31,348 nucleotides of DNA, taken from assembly GCA_904502095.1 (NCBI GenBank), contig CAJGDG010000013.1, positions 1 to 31,348 on the forward strand, in the 5' to 3' direction. This document shows, piece after piece, positions 1 through 7,006 of this stretch (positions are counted from its first letter, which is position 1; the number at the start of each line of letters is the position of its first letter). The notes under the pieces were generated by a model. That model ran no database searches. It worked only from the letters and a program-made list of their open reading frames with translations, and had not been told where the DNA came from. Origin of the DNA: an uncultured Alphaproteobacteria bacterium (GTDB taxonomy: Bacteria; Pseudomonadota; Alphaproteobacteria; Rs-D84). Position numbers and translations under genes: made by a program.

Positions 1-409
1 TCTAGGATATGCACTTTTGACTTAGTCAAAGTTTGGATTCTTCCAAATTCAACTGTCTGCACATCCCTTCTTGAATTTTTGATGAGCTGCTTTTATTCAC
101 AATGTTTGCGAGTTTATCAGGAACCCTATTCATACCGTTCGTTCCGTAAACCGCAGAATTTCAGGGGTTGAGTGTCTTTTGTTTTGTTGTCTCAACTTGA
201 AAGCCCGCATACTATGCGCTTAAACTCCAAAAAAGTCAAGCAGAAATTCAAAAATAATTTAAAAAAAATATAAAAAAACCAAAAAACCGCGAAAATCCGC
301 CATTTTTTCTTTTCATTTTTTTGCATAAAAAAATTTTAAAAACCTTAAAACAGATTCGGTTTAACCATTTTTTACGATTCGCCTCCTTACGATTCGCACA
401 CCGAATCGA
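1..409. other. Intergenic region without a confident gene; partly foldable
   Basis: No recognisable gene. Bases 5-13 can pair with 58-66 (one mismatch), enclosing two hairpins: 13-21 with 25-32 (one bulged T, loop TTA) and 32-37 with 42-47 (loop TTCT). This could be a three-way-junction RNA or the edge of an element cut by the window. A 35-codon reading frame runs on the minus strand from 133 to 26, but I do not recognise it. Bases 236-345 are almost pure A/T. Bases 353-408 hold short inverted repeats and four GANTC sites. Confidence 0.4.
390..408 (-). terminator. Possible hairpin after the first barrel gene
   Basis: CGATTCG (390-396) and CGAATCG (402-408) form a perfect 7-bp stem with a 5-nt loop, directly after the stop codon of the gene ending at 410. 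On the minus strand no run of T follows, so an intrinsic terminator is only weakly supported. Confidence 0.3.
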
Positions 410-1192
410 CTAAAAACGGTAAGAAAAGCCCATTTTTACCATCGGAAAGAACTTGAAACTCGACAATTTGTCATTAGCTTCACGCGTTGCGCGCGCTACA
501 TCATTATCCAACGCAGGAATTGTTATAGGCTGCCACACACCAGATTCCTTATTATATACATATAACTGATCATGCGGGATATCGATATGCACCTTGGCTG
601 GACGATTCGTAAAAACAACACCGGCGTCAAAAAACAACACAAAGCCACAAAACAAATCTATATCAAAGCCCGTTCCAAGATACGGCCCACGAAAGTTCCA
701 ATTTATTTCTGTGACACCGCCAAAATCATTGCCATTATAATAATAGTGGTCGCCCGCCAGATAAAAATAGAATCGTGCGTCTGGCGCAGTCGTTATTTCA
801 CCAAAGATATCCGCAGACATATCTGCGCCGCCCCACGCATAACCACCAGTCAAACGCCAGACGCCCGCAAACGGATAATAGTCCAACAATAACGACGCAT
901 GCCACGCGTCCAGTTTTCCATTATCTATCTTTACACCATCGCCAACAGCAACCCCGTCACGCATAAACGAATCGATCGCCGAATCGATTGCGGATTTTAA
1001 AGCGTCTGTATCAGCCAAATCTGCACGTACACCAAAACGCCTTAATAAGTAAGATTCCGATTCGGGGTTATAATAACCACCTAAAACATTTAAGCCCGTC
1101 AGCCCAGACAAGCCGACACCAAACTGCGTACCCACATACGCAAACGCATCGAAGCACAACAAACAAAACAAAGACACAATTGTTTTTTTCAT
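410..1192 (-). CDS. Outer-membrane beta-barrel-like protein, paralogue of the next gene
   Basis: A 260-residue secreted protein of unknown specific function. It begins with a signal peptide (MKKTIVSLFCLLCFDAFA). The mature part has alternating aromatic/hydrophobic strands and ends in ...MGFSYRF, with the terminal Phe typical of barrels inserted by BamA. It is clearly related to the gene at 1274-2194: both share RFGVR, DFYPF/DYYPF, WRLTGGY, RGPYLGTGFD, DAGVVFTN and FYPMVKLGF/FFPMVKMGF blocks, so the pair is a tandem duplication. I chose the ATG at 1192 over the upstream one at 1228 because it starts the signal peptide and lies 7 nt after a TTGCTA-N17-TATTCT promoter. There is no Shine-Dalgarno site, which suggests a leaderless message. 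Outer-membrane location is inference. Confidence 0.75.
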   Translation of the reverse strand: MKKTIVSLFCLLCFDAFAYVGTQFGVGLSGLTGLNVLGGYYNPESESYLLRRFGVRADLADTDALKSAIDSAIDSFMRDGVAVGDGVKIDNGKLDAWHASLLLDYYPFAGVWRLTGGYAWGGADMSADIFGEITTAPDARFYFYLAGDHYYYNGNDFGGVTEINWNFRGPYLGTGFDIDLFCGFVLFFDAGVVFTNRPAKVHIDIPHDQLYVYNKESGVWQPITIPALDNDVARATREANDKLSSFKFFPMVKMGFSYRF

Positions 1193-1228
1193 ACTGTGCA
1201 GAATAAAAAATATAAGCCCGCATAGCAA
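1193..1228 (-). promoter_or_regulatory. Promoter of the first barrel gene (leaderless type)
   Basis: Read on the minus strand: TTGCTA, 17 nt, TATTCT, then 7 nt (gcacagt) to the ATG at 1192. The expected transcription start falls on or next to the A of the start codon. Confidence 0.5.
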
Positions 1229-1244
1229 CGGGCATATATTCCAT

Positions 1245-1268
1245 AAAAAAGGTCGCCGTTCGGCGACC
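1245..1268 (-). terminator. Intrinsic terminator after the second barrel gene
   Basis: GGTCGCC-GTTC-GGCGACC (1251-1268) is a 7-bp GC-rich stem. On the minus strand it is followed by TTTTTT (1250-1245), six nt past the stop codon of the gene at 1274-2194. Confidence 0.85.
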
Positions 1269-1273
1269 TAAGA

Positions 1274-2194
1274 TTAAAAGCGATACATAAAGCCAAGTTT
1301 GACCATTGGATAGAACTTCAAATCATCCAATTCAGACTGAGCGTCCGCCAAGGTTTCTTCTATAACACCGTCAACGACAGACTGCAAACTGTCATTGACA
1401 ACATTTTTCCAACCGTCGCCCTGATTGATTTCCAAACCCTCGAACGGAACATCCAAATTCAGTTGCGCGGATTTGTTTGTAAAGACGACACCTGCGTCCA
1501 AATAAATTTTAAAGCCCGCAAACAAACCAAAGTCAAAACCAGTACCCAAGTATGGACCACGATAATCCCAATCAAATTCAGCTGTGCCGTTTACAGTATT
1601 GCCCAAATAACGAAACTGAGTATCCATCAATTCAAATTCATGATATCCCGCATCCAATTCATCAATTGTGCCTGCGATTTTCGCAGTTGCATTCATTTCA
1701 CCAAAATAATAACCACCGGTCAAACGCCAAGCGCCCAAGAACCAAGTATTACCAAACGGATAAAAATCCAACATCGCCGCATAATGCTTCGCATCTAATT
1801 CAAAATCAGAAACAGTTAAATTATCGCCAATTTCGACTTCATCGCCCGCAATATCGTTTATCAAATCATTTAATTTTGATTTAACAGGTGCAGTTGTTCC
1901 AAAATCAAAACGAACACCAAAACGTTTTGCCCAGAAAGAATCAAAGTTTTTATTGGCATAGCCAACAAAACCGTTTACGCCGCTGGTCGCCGACACGCCA
2001 ACACCAAACTGCAAACCACGAGGAAAACCATTTTCAGACCTTGTTGTTTCTTCTACAACAGGTGCAACCTCTTCTACAACAGGCGTTTGGGCAACAGGCG
2101 CAACCTCTTCGGCAACAGGCGTTTCAACACTTTCTTCGGCAAACGCAGGTAAAGCCAACACTGCAGCCAATGCAAACACTGAAATCTTTTTCAT
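1274..2194 (-). CDS. Outer-membrane beta-barrel-like protein with Pro/Val/Glu-rich N-terminal linker
   Basis: A 306-residue secreted protein. Residues 1-19 are a signal peptide (MKKISVFALAAVLALPAFA). Next comes a low-complexity linker of about 40 residues built from repeats such as VAEEVAPV and VVEEVAPVV, then the barrel domain shared with the neighbour at 410-1192, ending ...GFMYRF. The linker is the main difference between the two and could span periplasm or peptidoglycan; that is inference. The start at 2194 has a good AAAGGA site. An alternative in-frame ATG at 2221 lies 9 nt after a TATACT box, so a leaderless form nine residues longer is possible. Specific function unknown. Confidence 0.75.
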   Translation of the reverse strand: MKKISVFALAAVLALPAFAEESVETPVAEEVAPVAQTPVVEEVAPVVEETTRSENGFPRGLQFGVGVSATSGVNGFVGYANKNFDSFWAKRFGVRFDFGTTAPVKSKLNDLINDIAGDEVEIGDNLTVSDFELDAKHYAAMLDFYPFGNTWFLGAWRLTGGYYFGEMNATAKIAGTIDELDAGYHEFELMDTQFRYLGNTVNGTAEFDWDYRGPYLGTGFDFGLFAGFKIYLDAGVVFTNKSAQLNLDVPFEGLEINQGDGWKNVVNDSLQSVVDGVIEETLADAQSELDDLKFYPMVKLGFMYRF

Positions 2195-2230
2195 TTTTTT
2201 TCCTTTGGTTTGTATGTTCATATATTCCTA

Positions 2231-2259
2231 AGTATAAAAATCAGATAAAGACAACACAA
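2231..2259 (-). promoter_or_regulatory. Promoter of the second barrel gene
   Basis: Minus strand: TTGTGT (2259-2254), 17 nt, TATACT (2236-2231). It lies 9 nt upstream of an ATG at 2221 and 36 nt upstream of the ATG at 2194. Confidence 0.6.
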
Positions 2260-2303
2260 CAAAAAAATGTCGACAAAAACCTGTTTTAATCAGATAAGTT
2301 TTG

Positions 2304-2312
2304 TGATATAAT
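2304..2312 (+). promoter_or_regulatory. Extended -10 promoter, leaderless type
   Basis: TG-a-TATAAT (2304-2312) is a perfect extended -10 element. The ATG at 2320 follows after 7 nt, where transcription should start. There is no clear -35 and no Shine-Dalgarno site. Confidence 0.6.
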
Positions 2313-2319
2313 GATAGGC

Positions 2320-3495
2320 ATGAAAACCAAAATATTTATTTTGCCGTCCTTGTTATGCATGTTCTGTTTTGACGCAGTGCGCGCATCTGATTGTATTGGC
2401 AGCGACTGTGATATCGCGCCGTTAATGTTGGACGAATCCGAACCAGCCGCACAAGAAAACGCTGTTCTAGAACAAATTGAAATCGTGCCAGTACAAAACG
2501 CAAAGTTGCTGACCATAAAACCAAAAGAGGAAGATAACCGACCACCACTGTGGGACGGAACACAGGGCGAATACAAACAAAAACTGTCCGACAAGACAGT
2601 CGACTGGCAAAATGGCGTGCCTATCTGGGACGATTCAATCGCCAGTTATAGATACAAAGATTTTTCAGATTGGTTTTTGGAACCTGCGCCAGAATTCTTT
2701 GTCAAAGATTTGAAAAACACTGCGCCTTTTGCAATATTTGAACAGAATATGCAAGACGCCAAAGAAACAATGAAGCGCGTCGAAGATTTGTTGACACCAC
2801 AAAAACCTTCTGATGGCATATGGTGGAACGCAACACCAAAACCAGAGTACACAGCCCAAGATTTAACGGTTGTTGTTCAAGAAACTTTTGCAAGCGACGA
2901 CGGCTGCCCCTTTGAAACAGATACTGAATGTGAAATTTGGCGCAAAAAACCAATCGTCCGCGAAACAGTATCACCGCGCAGCGCAAAACTGCGCGACGCA
3001 AAAATGTACGATTTTATTGCCGCCGCATCGCAAGATATTAACATAACGGCGACACATCCTGCTGCAAAACCATTGTTGGAAAGATACAAAATGCTGATGG
3101 GCAACGCCCAGGCATGTTGTACAGACGGTATAGCATACGCGCTGCAACAAGCAGGCGCATCTACGGGGTTGGTCTATAAATTCTTGGCGGACGATGCCAA
3201 CTTTTATGGATTTGGCGCACGTTGTCTGATGATGACAGATTATGAACTGGACACAAAATATCCAAACACTGCGACAGCCGTTGTTGCCGCAGATGTCAGA
3301 AACGGCTGCTTGTGCCGTGGCCGCCAGTGGTTCAAAGCTATGTTGGCGCCATTTGAACAAGCATACAAAGAAATGCCAGAGTTTAAAAACGCAAAGTTTT
3401 ATTACACATACACAGACGGCTTGAAACGCGAAGTGACTGTGTCCATAAATAACGATGTTCAAAATGTTTTAAAACAACTTGAACAATGCCCATAA
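2320..3495 (+). CDS. Secreted protein of unknown function
   Basis: A 391-residue protein that I do not recognise. Residues 1-22 form a signal peptide (MKTKIFILPSLLCMFCFDAV, then RAS). The mature protein starts with a CIGSDCD pair of cysteines and has further cysteine pairs (GCPFETDTEC, ACC, GCLC) and a Cys-Pro C-terminus, which fits a disulfide-bonded periplasmic or surface protein. The second half is better structured: a helical stretch with ACCTDGIAYALQQAG, then aromatic FYYTYTDGLKREVTV strands. The ATG at 2320 is preferred over the one at 2311, because 2311 lies inside the -10 box. It is monocistronic, with its own promoter and terminator. Confidence 0.75.
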   Translation: MKTKIFILPSLLCMFCFDAVRASDCIGSDCDIAPLMLDESEPAAQENAVLEQIEIVPVQNAKLLTIKPKEEDNRPPLWDGTQGEYKQKLSDKTVDWQNGVPIWDDSIASYRYKDFSDWFLEPAPEFFVKDLKNTAPFAIFEQNMQDAKETMKRVEDLLTPQKPSDGIWWNATPKPEYTAQDLTVVVQETFASDDGCPFETDTECEIWRKKPIVRETVSPRSAKLRDAKMYDFIAAASQDINITATHPAAKPLLERYKMLMGNAQACCTDGIAYALQQAGASTGLVYKFLADDANFYGFGARCLMMTDYELDTKYPNTATAVVAADVRNGCLCRGRQWFKAMLAPFEQAYKEMPEFKNAKFYYTYTDGLKREVTVSINNDVQNVLKQLEQCP

Positions 3496-3521
3496 AAAAC
3501 GCCCCATTCGGGGCATTTTTT
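3496..3521. terminator. Bidirectional terminator
   Basis: GCCCC (3501-3505) and GGGGC (3510-3514) form a stem with loop ATTC. It is flanked by A6 on the left and T6 on the right, so it can end transcription from both convergent genes. Confidence 0.85.
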
Positions 3522-4158
3522 ATTTGTTTGGTACAATTTTAATTTCAACACGTCTGTTTTGACTGCGACCTTCTGCCGAAGAATTGGACGCAATTGGATT
3601 TGATGAACCCATTCCCAAAACTTCAAAGCGAGAAGCCTTTACCCCCTGACCTTCCAGATAAGACGCAACAGATTGAGCACGCGATTTTGACAATTCCAAA
3701 TTATATGCCGCGCTGCCTGTGCTGTCTGTATGACCAGAAACCATTACTGTTGAATTGCTGTATTTTTTCAAAACCTTGGCAACAGAATTCAAAACAGGAT
3801 AGAAAGATGAATTTATATCAGCTGAATCTGTCTTGAAAGTGATATTGCCAGGCATAATCAAACGAATATTGTCATCTGATTCTACAACCTGAACACCTGT
3901 TGACGCCAATTCAGCACGCAATTCCGCCGCCTGGGCATCCAGATAATAACCGATACCACCGCCAGCAGCCGCACCAGCCAAACCACCAATTAATGCGCCC
4001 TTGCTGCTTTGTGTGCTGCCAATCAATGCGCCTGTTGCTGCGCCAATTGCTGTACCCCATGTCGCTTTGGATGTTTGGGTTTGACCTGTATATGGATTAA
4101 CAGTTGTACAACCAGCAATCAATGCTGTGATTGCACATACAGATACCAATTTTTTCAT
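3520..4158 (-). CDS. OmpA-family lipoprotein with glycine-zipper region (YiaD-like)
   Basis: A 212-residue lipoprotein, expected in the outer membrane and bound to peptidoglycan. A signal sequence ends in the lipobox LIAG|C (Cys17). Residues of about 40-80 are Gly/Ala-rich (GAATGALIG, GGLAGAAAGGGIG), a glycine-zipper segment as in YiaD-type proteins. The C-terminal OmpA domain shows NITFKTDSADI, VSGHTDSTG, NLELSKSRAQSV and GRSQNRRVEI, the usual diaminopimelate-binding motifs. The start at 4158 has a strong AAAGGAG site; the longer frame to 4197 has none. The promoter is at 4193-4221. It differs from the second OmpA-type lipoprotein at 22049-22723, which lacks the glycine zipper. Confidence 0.9.
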   Translation of the reverse strand: MKKLVSVCAITALIAGCTTVNPYTGQTQTSKATWGTAIGAATGALIGSTQSSKGALIGGLAGAAAGGGIGYYLDAQAAELRAELASTGVQVVESDDNIRLIMPGNITFKTDSADINSSFYPVLNSVAKVLKKYSNSTVMVSGHTDSTGSAAYNLELSKSRAQSVASYLEGQGVKASRFEVLGMGSSNPIASNSSAEGRSQNRRVEIKIVPNK

Positions 4159-4192
4159 TTTTTCTCCTTTATTAAATTGCGTAACGAAAAGT

Positions 4193-4221
4193 ATCATAGA
4201 ACATTTTTATCTAAAACACAA
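4193..4221 (-). promoter_or_regulatory. Promoter of the OmpA-type lipoprotein gene
   Basis: Minus strand: TTGTGT (4221-4216), 17 nt, TATGAT (4198-4193). It has the same -35 hexamer as the promoter at 2231-2259. Confidence 0.6.
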
Positions 4222-4223
4222 AA

Positions 4224-4252
4224 AAATAAAGTGCCAAATTGCACTTTATTTT
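4224..4252. terminator. Bidirectional terminator overlapping a stop codon
   Basis: A long perfect inverted repeat: about 12 bp of AAAATAAAGTGC against GCACTTTATTTT around loop CAAATT. On the minus strand it overlaps the stop codon of the small gene at 4246-4461 and is followed by a T tract. Confidence 0.75.
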
Positions 4253-4461
4253 ATTTTTTGCGACATATATTTTCGCAAAGCTAACGAATCGACCTTTAAC
4301 GAATCAGGACTGATATAGCGCTGGATGTTTTCCATCTTTGGTTTTGTGACCTCTGTTTTTTTATCATTGCTTTTTAATTTACCGTTTAAATGAAATACTA
4401 CCGCCATTGCAATCCCGCACAACAGTATATAATCAAACGCATTTTTTGTTTTTCCTTTCAT
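4246..4461 (-). CDS. Small single-span membrane protein, unknown function
   Basis: A 71-residue protein with a basic N-terminus (MKGKTKNAFDY), one hydrophobic helix (ILLCGIAMAVVFHL) and a charged, Lys/Asp-rich C-terminal tail with DSLKVDSLALRKYM. No family is recognised. An AAAGGG site lies about 9 nt before the ATG. It sits just downstream of tRNA-Val and its terminator, so it is transcribed either by readthrough or from a weak promoter I cannot identify. A clean frame, ribosome site and a terminator placed right at its stop make it likely to be real. Confidence 0.6.
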   Translation of the reverse strand: MKGKTKNAFDYILLCGIAMAVVFHLNGKLKSNDKKTEVTKPKMENIQRYISPDSLKVDSLALRKYMSQKIK

Positions 4462-4487
4462 TTTTCATCCCTTTTTACCAATAAAAA

Positions 4488-4504
4488 TCCGCCGATACGG
4501 CGGA
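4488..4504 (-). terminator. Terminator after tRNA-Val
   Basis: TCCGCCG (4488-4494), loop ATA, CGGCGGA (4498-4504): a 7-bp stem followed on the minus strand by TTTTTAT, nine bases after the tRNA 3' end. Confidence 0.8.
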
Positions 4505-4512
4505 CAAAATTC

Positions 4513-4589
4513 TGGTGGGTGTTGAGGGACTCAAACCCCCGACCCTCTCGGTGTAAACGAGATGCTCTAATCAACTGAGCTAAACACCC
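4513..4589 (-). tRNA. tRNA-Val (anticodon TAC), CCA encoded
   Basis: The 77-nt sequence folds into a standard cloverleaf. The acceptor stem is GGGTGTT/AACACCC, the D stem GCTC/GAGC, the anticodon stem TCTCG/CGAGA with loop TTTACAC (anticodon TAC, valine), the variable loop GGGTC, and the T stem GGGGG/CCCTC. The 3' end reads ACCA. The D loop carries GA where GG is usual, and the T loop is TTTGAGT instead of TTCGA.., so the tertiary pair G19-C56 appears to be replaced by A19-U56. Confidence 0.95.
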
Positions 4590-4610
4590 GATTGCTTTAA
4601 CAGCGGACGA

Positions 4611-4639
4611 ATAATATAATATATTTTCTGATTTGTCCA
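4611..4639 (-). promoter_or_regulatory. Promoter of tRNA-Val
   Basis: Minus strand: TGGACA (4639-4634), 17 nt, TATTAT (4616-4611), about 21 nt before the mature tRNA 5' end. Confidence 0.55.
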
Positions 4640-4644
4640 GTATT

Positions 4645-5385
4645 TTATTTAATTATTTTTCCATCCGCCACATTTATTGATTGACGACCGACAGAAACAA
4701 CGCCCGAATCATAGGTAGGCGCGGCCTGTTTTTTTACACTTGTGCGCCAAACAATCGAACCATCGCTTGTCGATATTGCATACAAGTAATTATCCGTCGA
4801 CACAACAAACGCATAATCGCCCGCAACGACAAAAGGCACGCCAACACCGATATCAACACACCATTGCTTTGCCCCAGATGTTGCGTTTATTTTACAAAAA
4901 GCATCACCCATACCACCTGCAAACACAGCATTACCCACAGGCAAAATTGGTACCACAATATCAACCATAGATGCGCCACCTGTCAAATTACTGGCACGAT
5001 AAACATCTGCAATCCAAACAATTTGGCGGTTAGAAGGATTGATTTTAACAACCTCGCCTGTTGTCAGACCTGCATATACATATTTTCCACTGCAAACCGG
5101 ACGCGCGCGTCCCGCCACAGAATTATTGGTTGGAAAGCCGCTGAATATTTTACGCGTCCCATCCCATACTGTATTGGAAGAATCCTGGGTATATTTACAC
5201 GCAGAATTATCAAGCACAACCGCTGACACAGGCACATCTGTTATTGTTCCATTTTTTATTTCCAGGTTTGATGTACTAAAAATAGCAGTACGAGTGCCCG
5301 GCAAAATTGGGTCACGCTTGTCGCACGCCACCATCGCAAACATAATAAAAACAAGAGTAAAGATTTTACGCATTCCACGCCCCAT
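4645..5385 (-). CDS. bamB: BamB-like outer-membrane assembly lipoprotein (short)
   Basis: A 246-residue lipoprotein with PQQ/beta-propeller repeats, the likely BamB subunit that helps BamA fold outer-membrane proteins. Its signal sequence ends in a lipobox (FAMVA|C, Cys21). Repeat units are visible as GKYVYAGLTTGEVVKINPS, GDAFCKINATSGAKQWC and NYLYAISTSDGSIVWR. Family members are usually near 380-400 residues with eight blades; here only about half of that is present and the frame ends cleanly. The start overlaps the stop of the upstream gene (TAATG at 5387-5383), indicating translational coupling. The order yfgM-bamB is also found in E. coli, which supports both calls. Confidence 0.7.
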   Translation of the reverse strand: MGRGMRKIFTLVFIMFAMVACDKRDPILPGTRTAIFSTSNLEIKNGTITDVPVSAVVLDNSACKYTQDSSNTVWDGTRKIFSGFPTNNSVAGRARPVCSGKYVYAGLTTGEVVKINPSNRQIVWIADVYRASNLTGGASMVDIVVPILPVGNAVFAGGMGDAFCKINATSGAKQWCVDIGVGVPFVVAGDYAFVVSTDNYLYAISTSDGSIVWRTSVKKQAAPTYDSGVVSVGRQSINVADGKIIK

Positions 5386-6035
5386 TAACGCAATGTTTGT
5401 GCAGTCGCAGAAATTACAGCAGGCGCCGCTGGGTCACTGATGATTTTATCCAACCATTTATTTGCAACATCCACATTATTTTCCGACAAATACTTCTGCG
5501 CGATTGTTAACGCCGCAGTATAGTAAAACGGGGATTTTTTTGTATCCATATCAGACAAATATTTTTCAACATCAGCACCCGACATATCGCCACCACGCAG
5601 ACCAACAATATGCAATTTCGCTAAATCACGAAAATCGCGCGTATCGCCGTCTGTTGCCAACATTTCCAATTTTTTCATATCGCCATCCAACAAATATGCC
5701 TGGAACAAAGCCAAGTCGGCCGTTGCACCAGACGCATCGTTTGCCATTGCCGCCAACGCATTTGCATCAACATTTATAACAGCCGTTTCATATGCGACCG
5801 CTGTTGCAACTTTGTTCGCACGATGCGCGCGAACACCAATTTGAATACCCGTTGCAATAATCAGAACTATTAACGCCGCCGCAACAATATGTTTGGAATA
5901 TTTTTTAATAAAACGAAGTGTTTTTTCATTATTAACCTCTTCCCATACTTCGCGATACAGTGCGTCTTCGGCATGTTCTGCGCGTGTTTTTTGTGGGGTT
6001 TTGATTTTTTTATTTCTTTCCAAAATTGTTGCCAT
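5385..6035 (-). CDS. YfgM-like membrane-anchored tetratricopeptide-type protein
   Basis: A 216-residue inner-membrane protein with a periplasmic helical-repeat domain. Residues 1-50 are cytoplasmic and charged, with the DALYREVWEEVNNEKTLRFIKKY segment typical of alphaproteobacterial TPR_21/YfgM proteins. A membrane helix follows (IVAAALIVLIIATGIQIGV), then alternating helices rich in Ala. YfgM is known as an ancillary partner of the Sec translocon and periplasmic chaperones. AGGAG stands about 9 nt before the ATG. It is divergent from rpoH, with only 54 bp between the two starts, and coupled to the downstream BamB gene. Confidence 0.7.
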   Translation of the reverse strand: MATILERNKKIKTPQKTRAEHAEDALYREVWEEVNNEKTLRFIKKYSKHIVAAALIVLIIATGIQIGVRAHRANKVATAVAYETAVINVDANALAAMANDASGATADLALFQAYLLDGDMKKLEMLATDGDTRDFRDLAKLHIVGLRGGDMSGADVEKYLSDMDTKKSPFYYTAALTIAQKYLSENNVDVANKWLDKIISDPAAPAVISATAQTLR

Positions 6036-6053
6036 GACAAAATTCTCCTGTGC

Positions 6054-6080
6054 TTGAAAATTATTAATTTATGGTATACT
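6054..6080 (+). promoter_or_regulatory. Promoter of rpoH
   Basis: TTGAAA (6054-6059), a 15-nt spacer, and extended -10 TG-g-TATACT (6072-6080). The rpoH ATG at 6090 follows after 9 nt, so the leader should be 0-3 nt long. Confidence 0.5.
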
Positions 6081-6089
6081 ATAAAAGTT

Positions 6090-7004
6090 ATGAGAAAGGA
6101 AATCAAGAGCACTTTACCAGCACAAAAAAACACCAGCATTATTGCCGCGCGTGGGGTCAGCGACGAATCTGGATTGGCACAATACATACAAACAGTCCAA
6201 AAAATACCCGTACTGACCGCTGAACAGGAATACGAATACGCAACCAAATGGATCAAAGAACAAGACAGTATGGCAGCTGAAAAACTGGTGGCCAGCCATC
6301 TGCGCCTGGTGGTATCTGTGGCATACGATTATAAAAACTATGGAATACCTGTTGGCGATTTAATTGCCAGTGGAAATATGGGGCTGATGCAGGCGTTGCA
6401 AAAATTCGACCCTGAAAAGGGATTCAGATTTTCTACATACGCAATGTTCTGGATTAAGGCCGAGATATACGAAACCATATTAAATAATTGGTCAATCGTT
6501 CGAATCGGCACATCCGCAAATCAAAAGCGTGTATTTTTCAATTTGTCGCGCGCAAAACGCGCACTGGGTATTATGGACAACAATTTGTCTGATGAACAAA
6601 CAAAACAAATCGCACAATATCTGGAAGTTCCCGAAAAAGATGTCCAGCGTATGGCAACACGCGTTGGCGCACGCGATTTATCGCTGAACGCCCCAATCAA
6701 TTCCGAAGACGGGGGGGCAGATATATTGTCTAATATGACAGACAATTCTGATACAATCGAAGAAACACTGGAACAAATTGAATTCAGACGGCGCGGATAT
6801 GATTTATTAAAAAAACATCTGGAAAAAATGTCAGAACGTGACCGTGAAATTTTGGTGGCACGCAGACTGCGACAGCCCGTATCAACACTGGAAGCGTTGT
6901 CACAAAAATACGGCATTTCACGCGAACGCGTACGCCAAATAGAAGAACGCGCATACAACAAACTGCGCGACGCCATTTTAAACGAAAACAAAGGGCAGCA
7001 GTAA
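6090..7004 (+). CDS. rpoH: RNA polymerase heat-shock sigma factor RpoH (sigma-32)
   Basis: A 304-residue group-3/4-like sigma-70 family protein that directs RNA polymerase to heat-shock promoters. Region 2 is intact: HLRLVVSVAYDYKNYG, GNMGLMQALQKFDPEKGFRF, STYAMFWIKAEIYE. The RpoH-specific box appears as NQKRVFFNLSRAK. Region 4.2 carries the helix-turn-helix GISRERVRQIEERAYNKLR. The N-terminal PVLTAEQEYEYATKW also matches RpoH. I start it at 6090 because the upstream extension is hydrophobic, unlike any RpoH, and the promoter lies at 6054-6080. There is no Shine-Dalgarno site. A porin gene follows 2 nt after the stop. Confidence 0.93.
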   Translation: MRKEIKSTLPAQKNTSIIAARGVSDESGLAQYIQTVQKIPVLTAEQEYEYATKWIKEQDSMAAEKLVASHLRLVVSVAYDYKNYGIPVGDLIASGNMGLMQALQKFDPEKGFRFSTYAMFWIKAEIYETILNNWSIVRIGTSANQKRVFFNLSRAKRALGIMDNNLSDEQTKQIAQYLEVPEKDVQRMATRVGARDLSLNAPINSEDGGADILSNMTDNSDTIEETLEQIEFRRRGYDLLKKHLEKMSERDREILVARRLRQPVSTLEALSQKYGISRERVRQIEERAYNKLRDAILNENKGQQ

Positions 7005-7006
7005 AT

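Noticed and set aside
1..12. Resemblance of the first bases to the 3' end of 16S rRNA
   Set aside because: Only a few bases match and no anti-Shine-Dalgarno segment is visible; chance.
26..133. 35-codon minus-strand frame starting at 133
   Set aside because: No ribosome site or promoter and no recognisable family; it lies across the foldable segment. Too short to support.
361..390. Minus-strand TAAGGAGG followed 13 nt later by an ATG (7-codon frame)
   Set aside because: The spacing is too long and the frame too short; probably coincidence within the repeat-rich spacer.
1888..2289. 133-codon Gln-rich plus-strand frame opposite the second barrel gene
   Set aside because: The Gln-rich composition is the antisense of the Val/Glu/Pro repeat linker; it is a shadow frame.
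5889..6089. N-terminal extension of the rpoH frame
   Set aside because: It overlaps the divergent gene and its promoter, is hydrophobic and unlike RpoH; the start at 6090 fits better.
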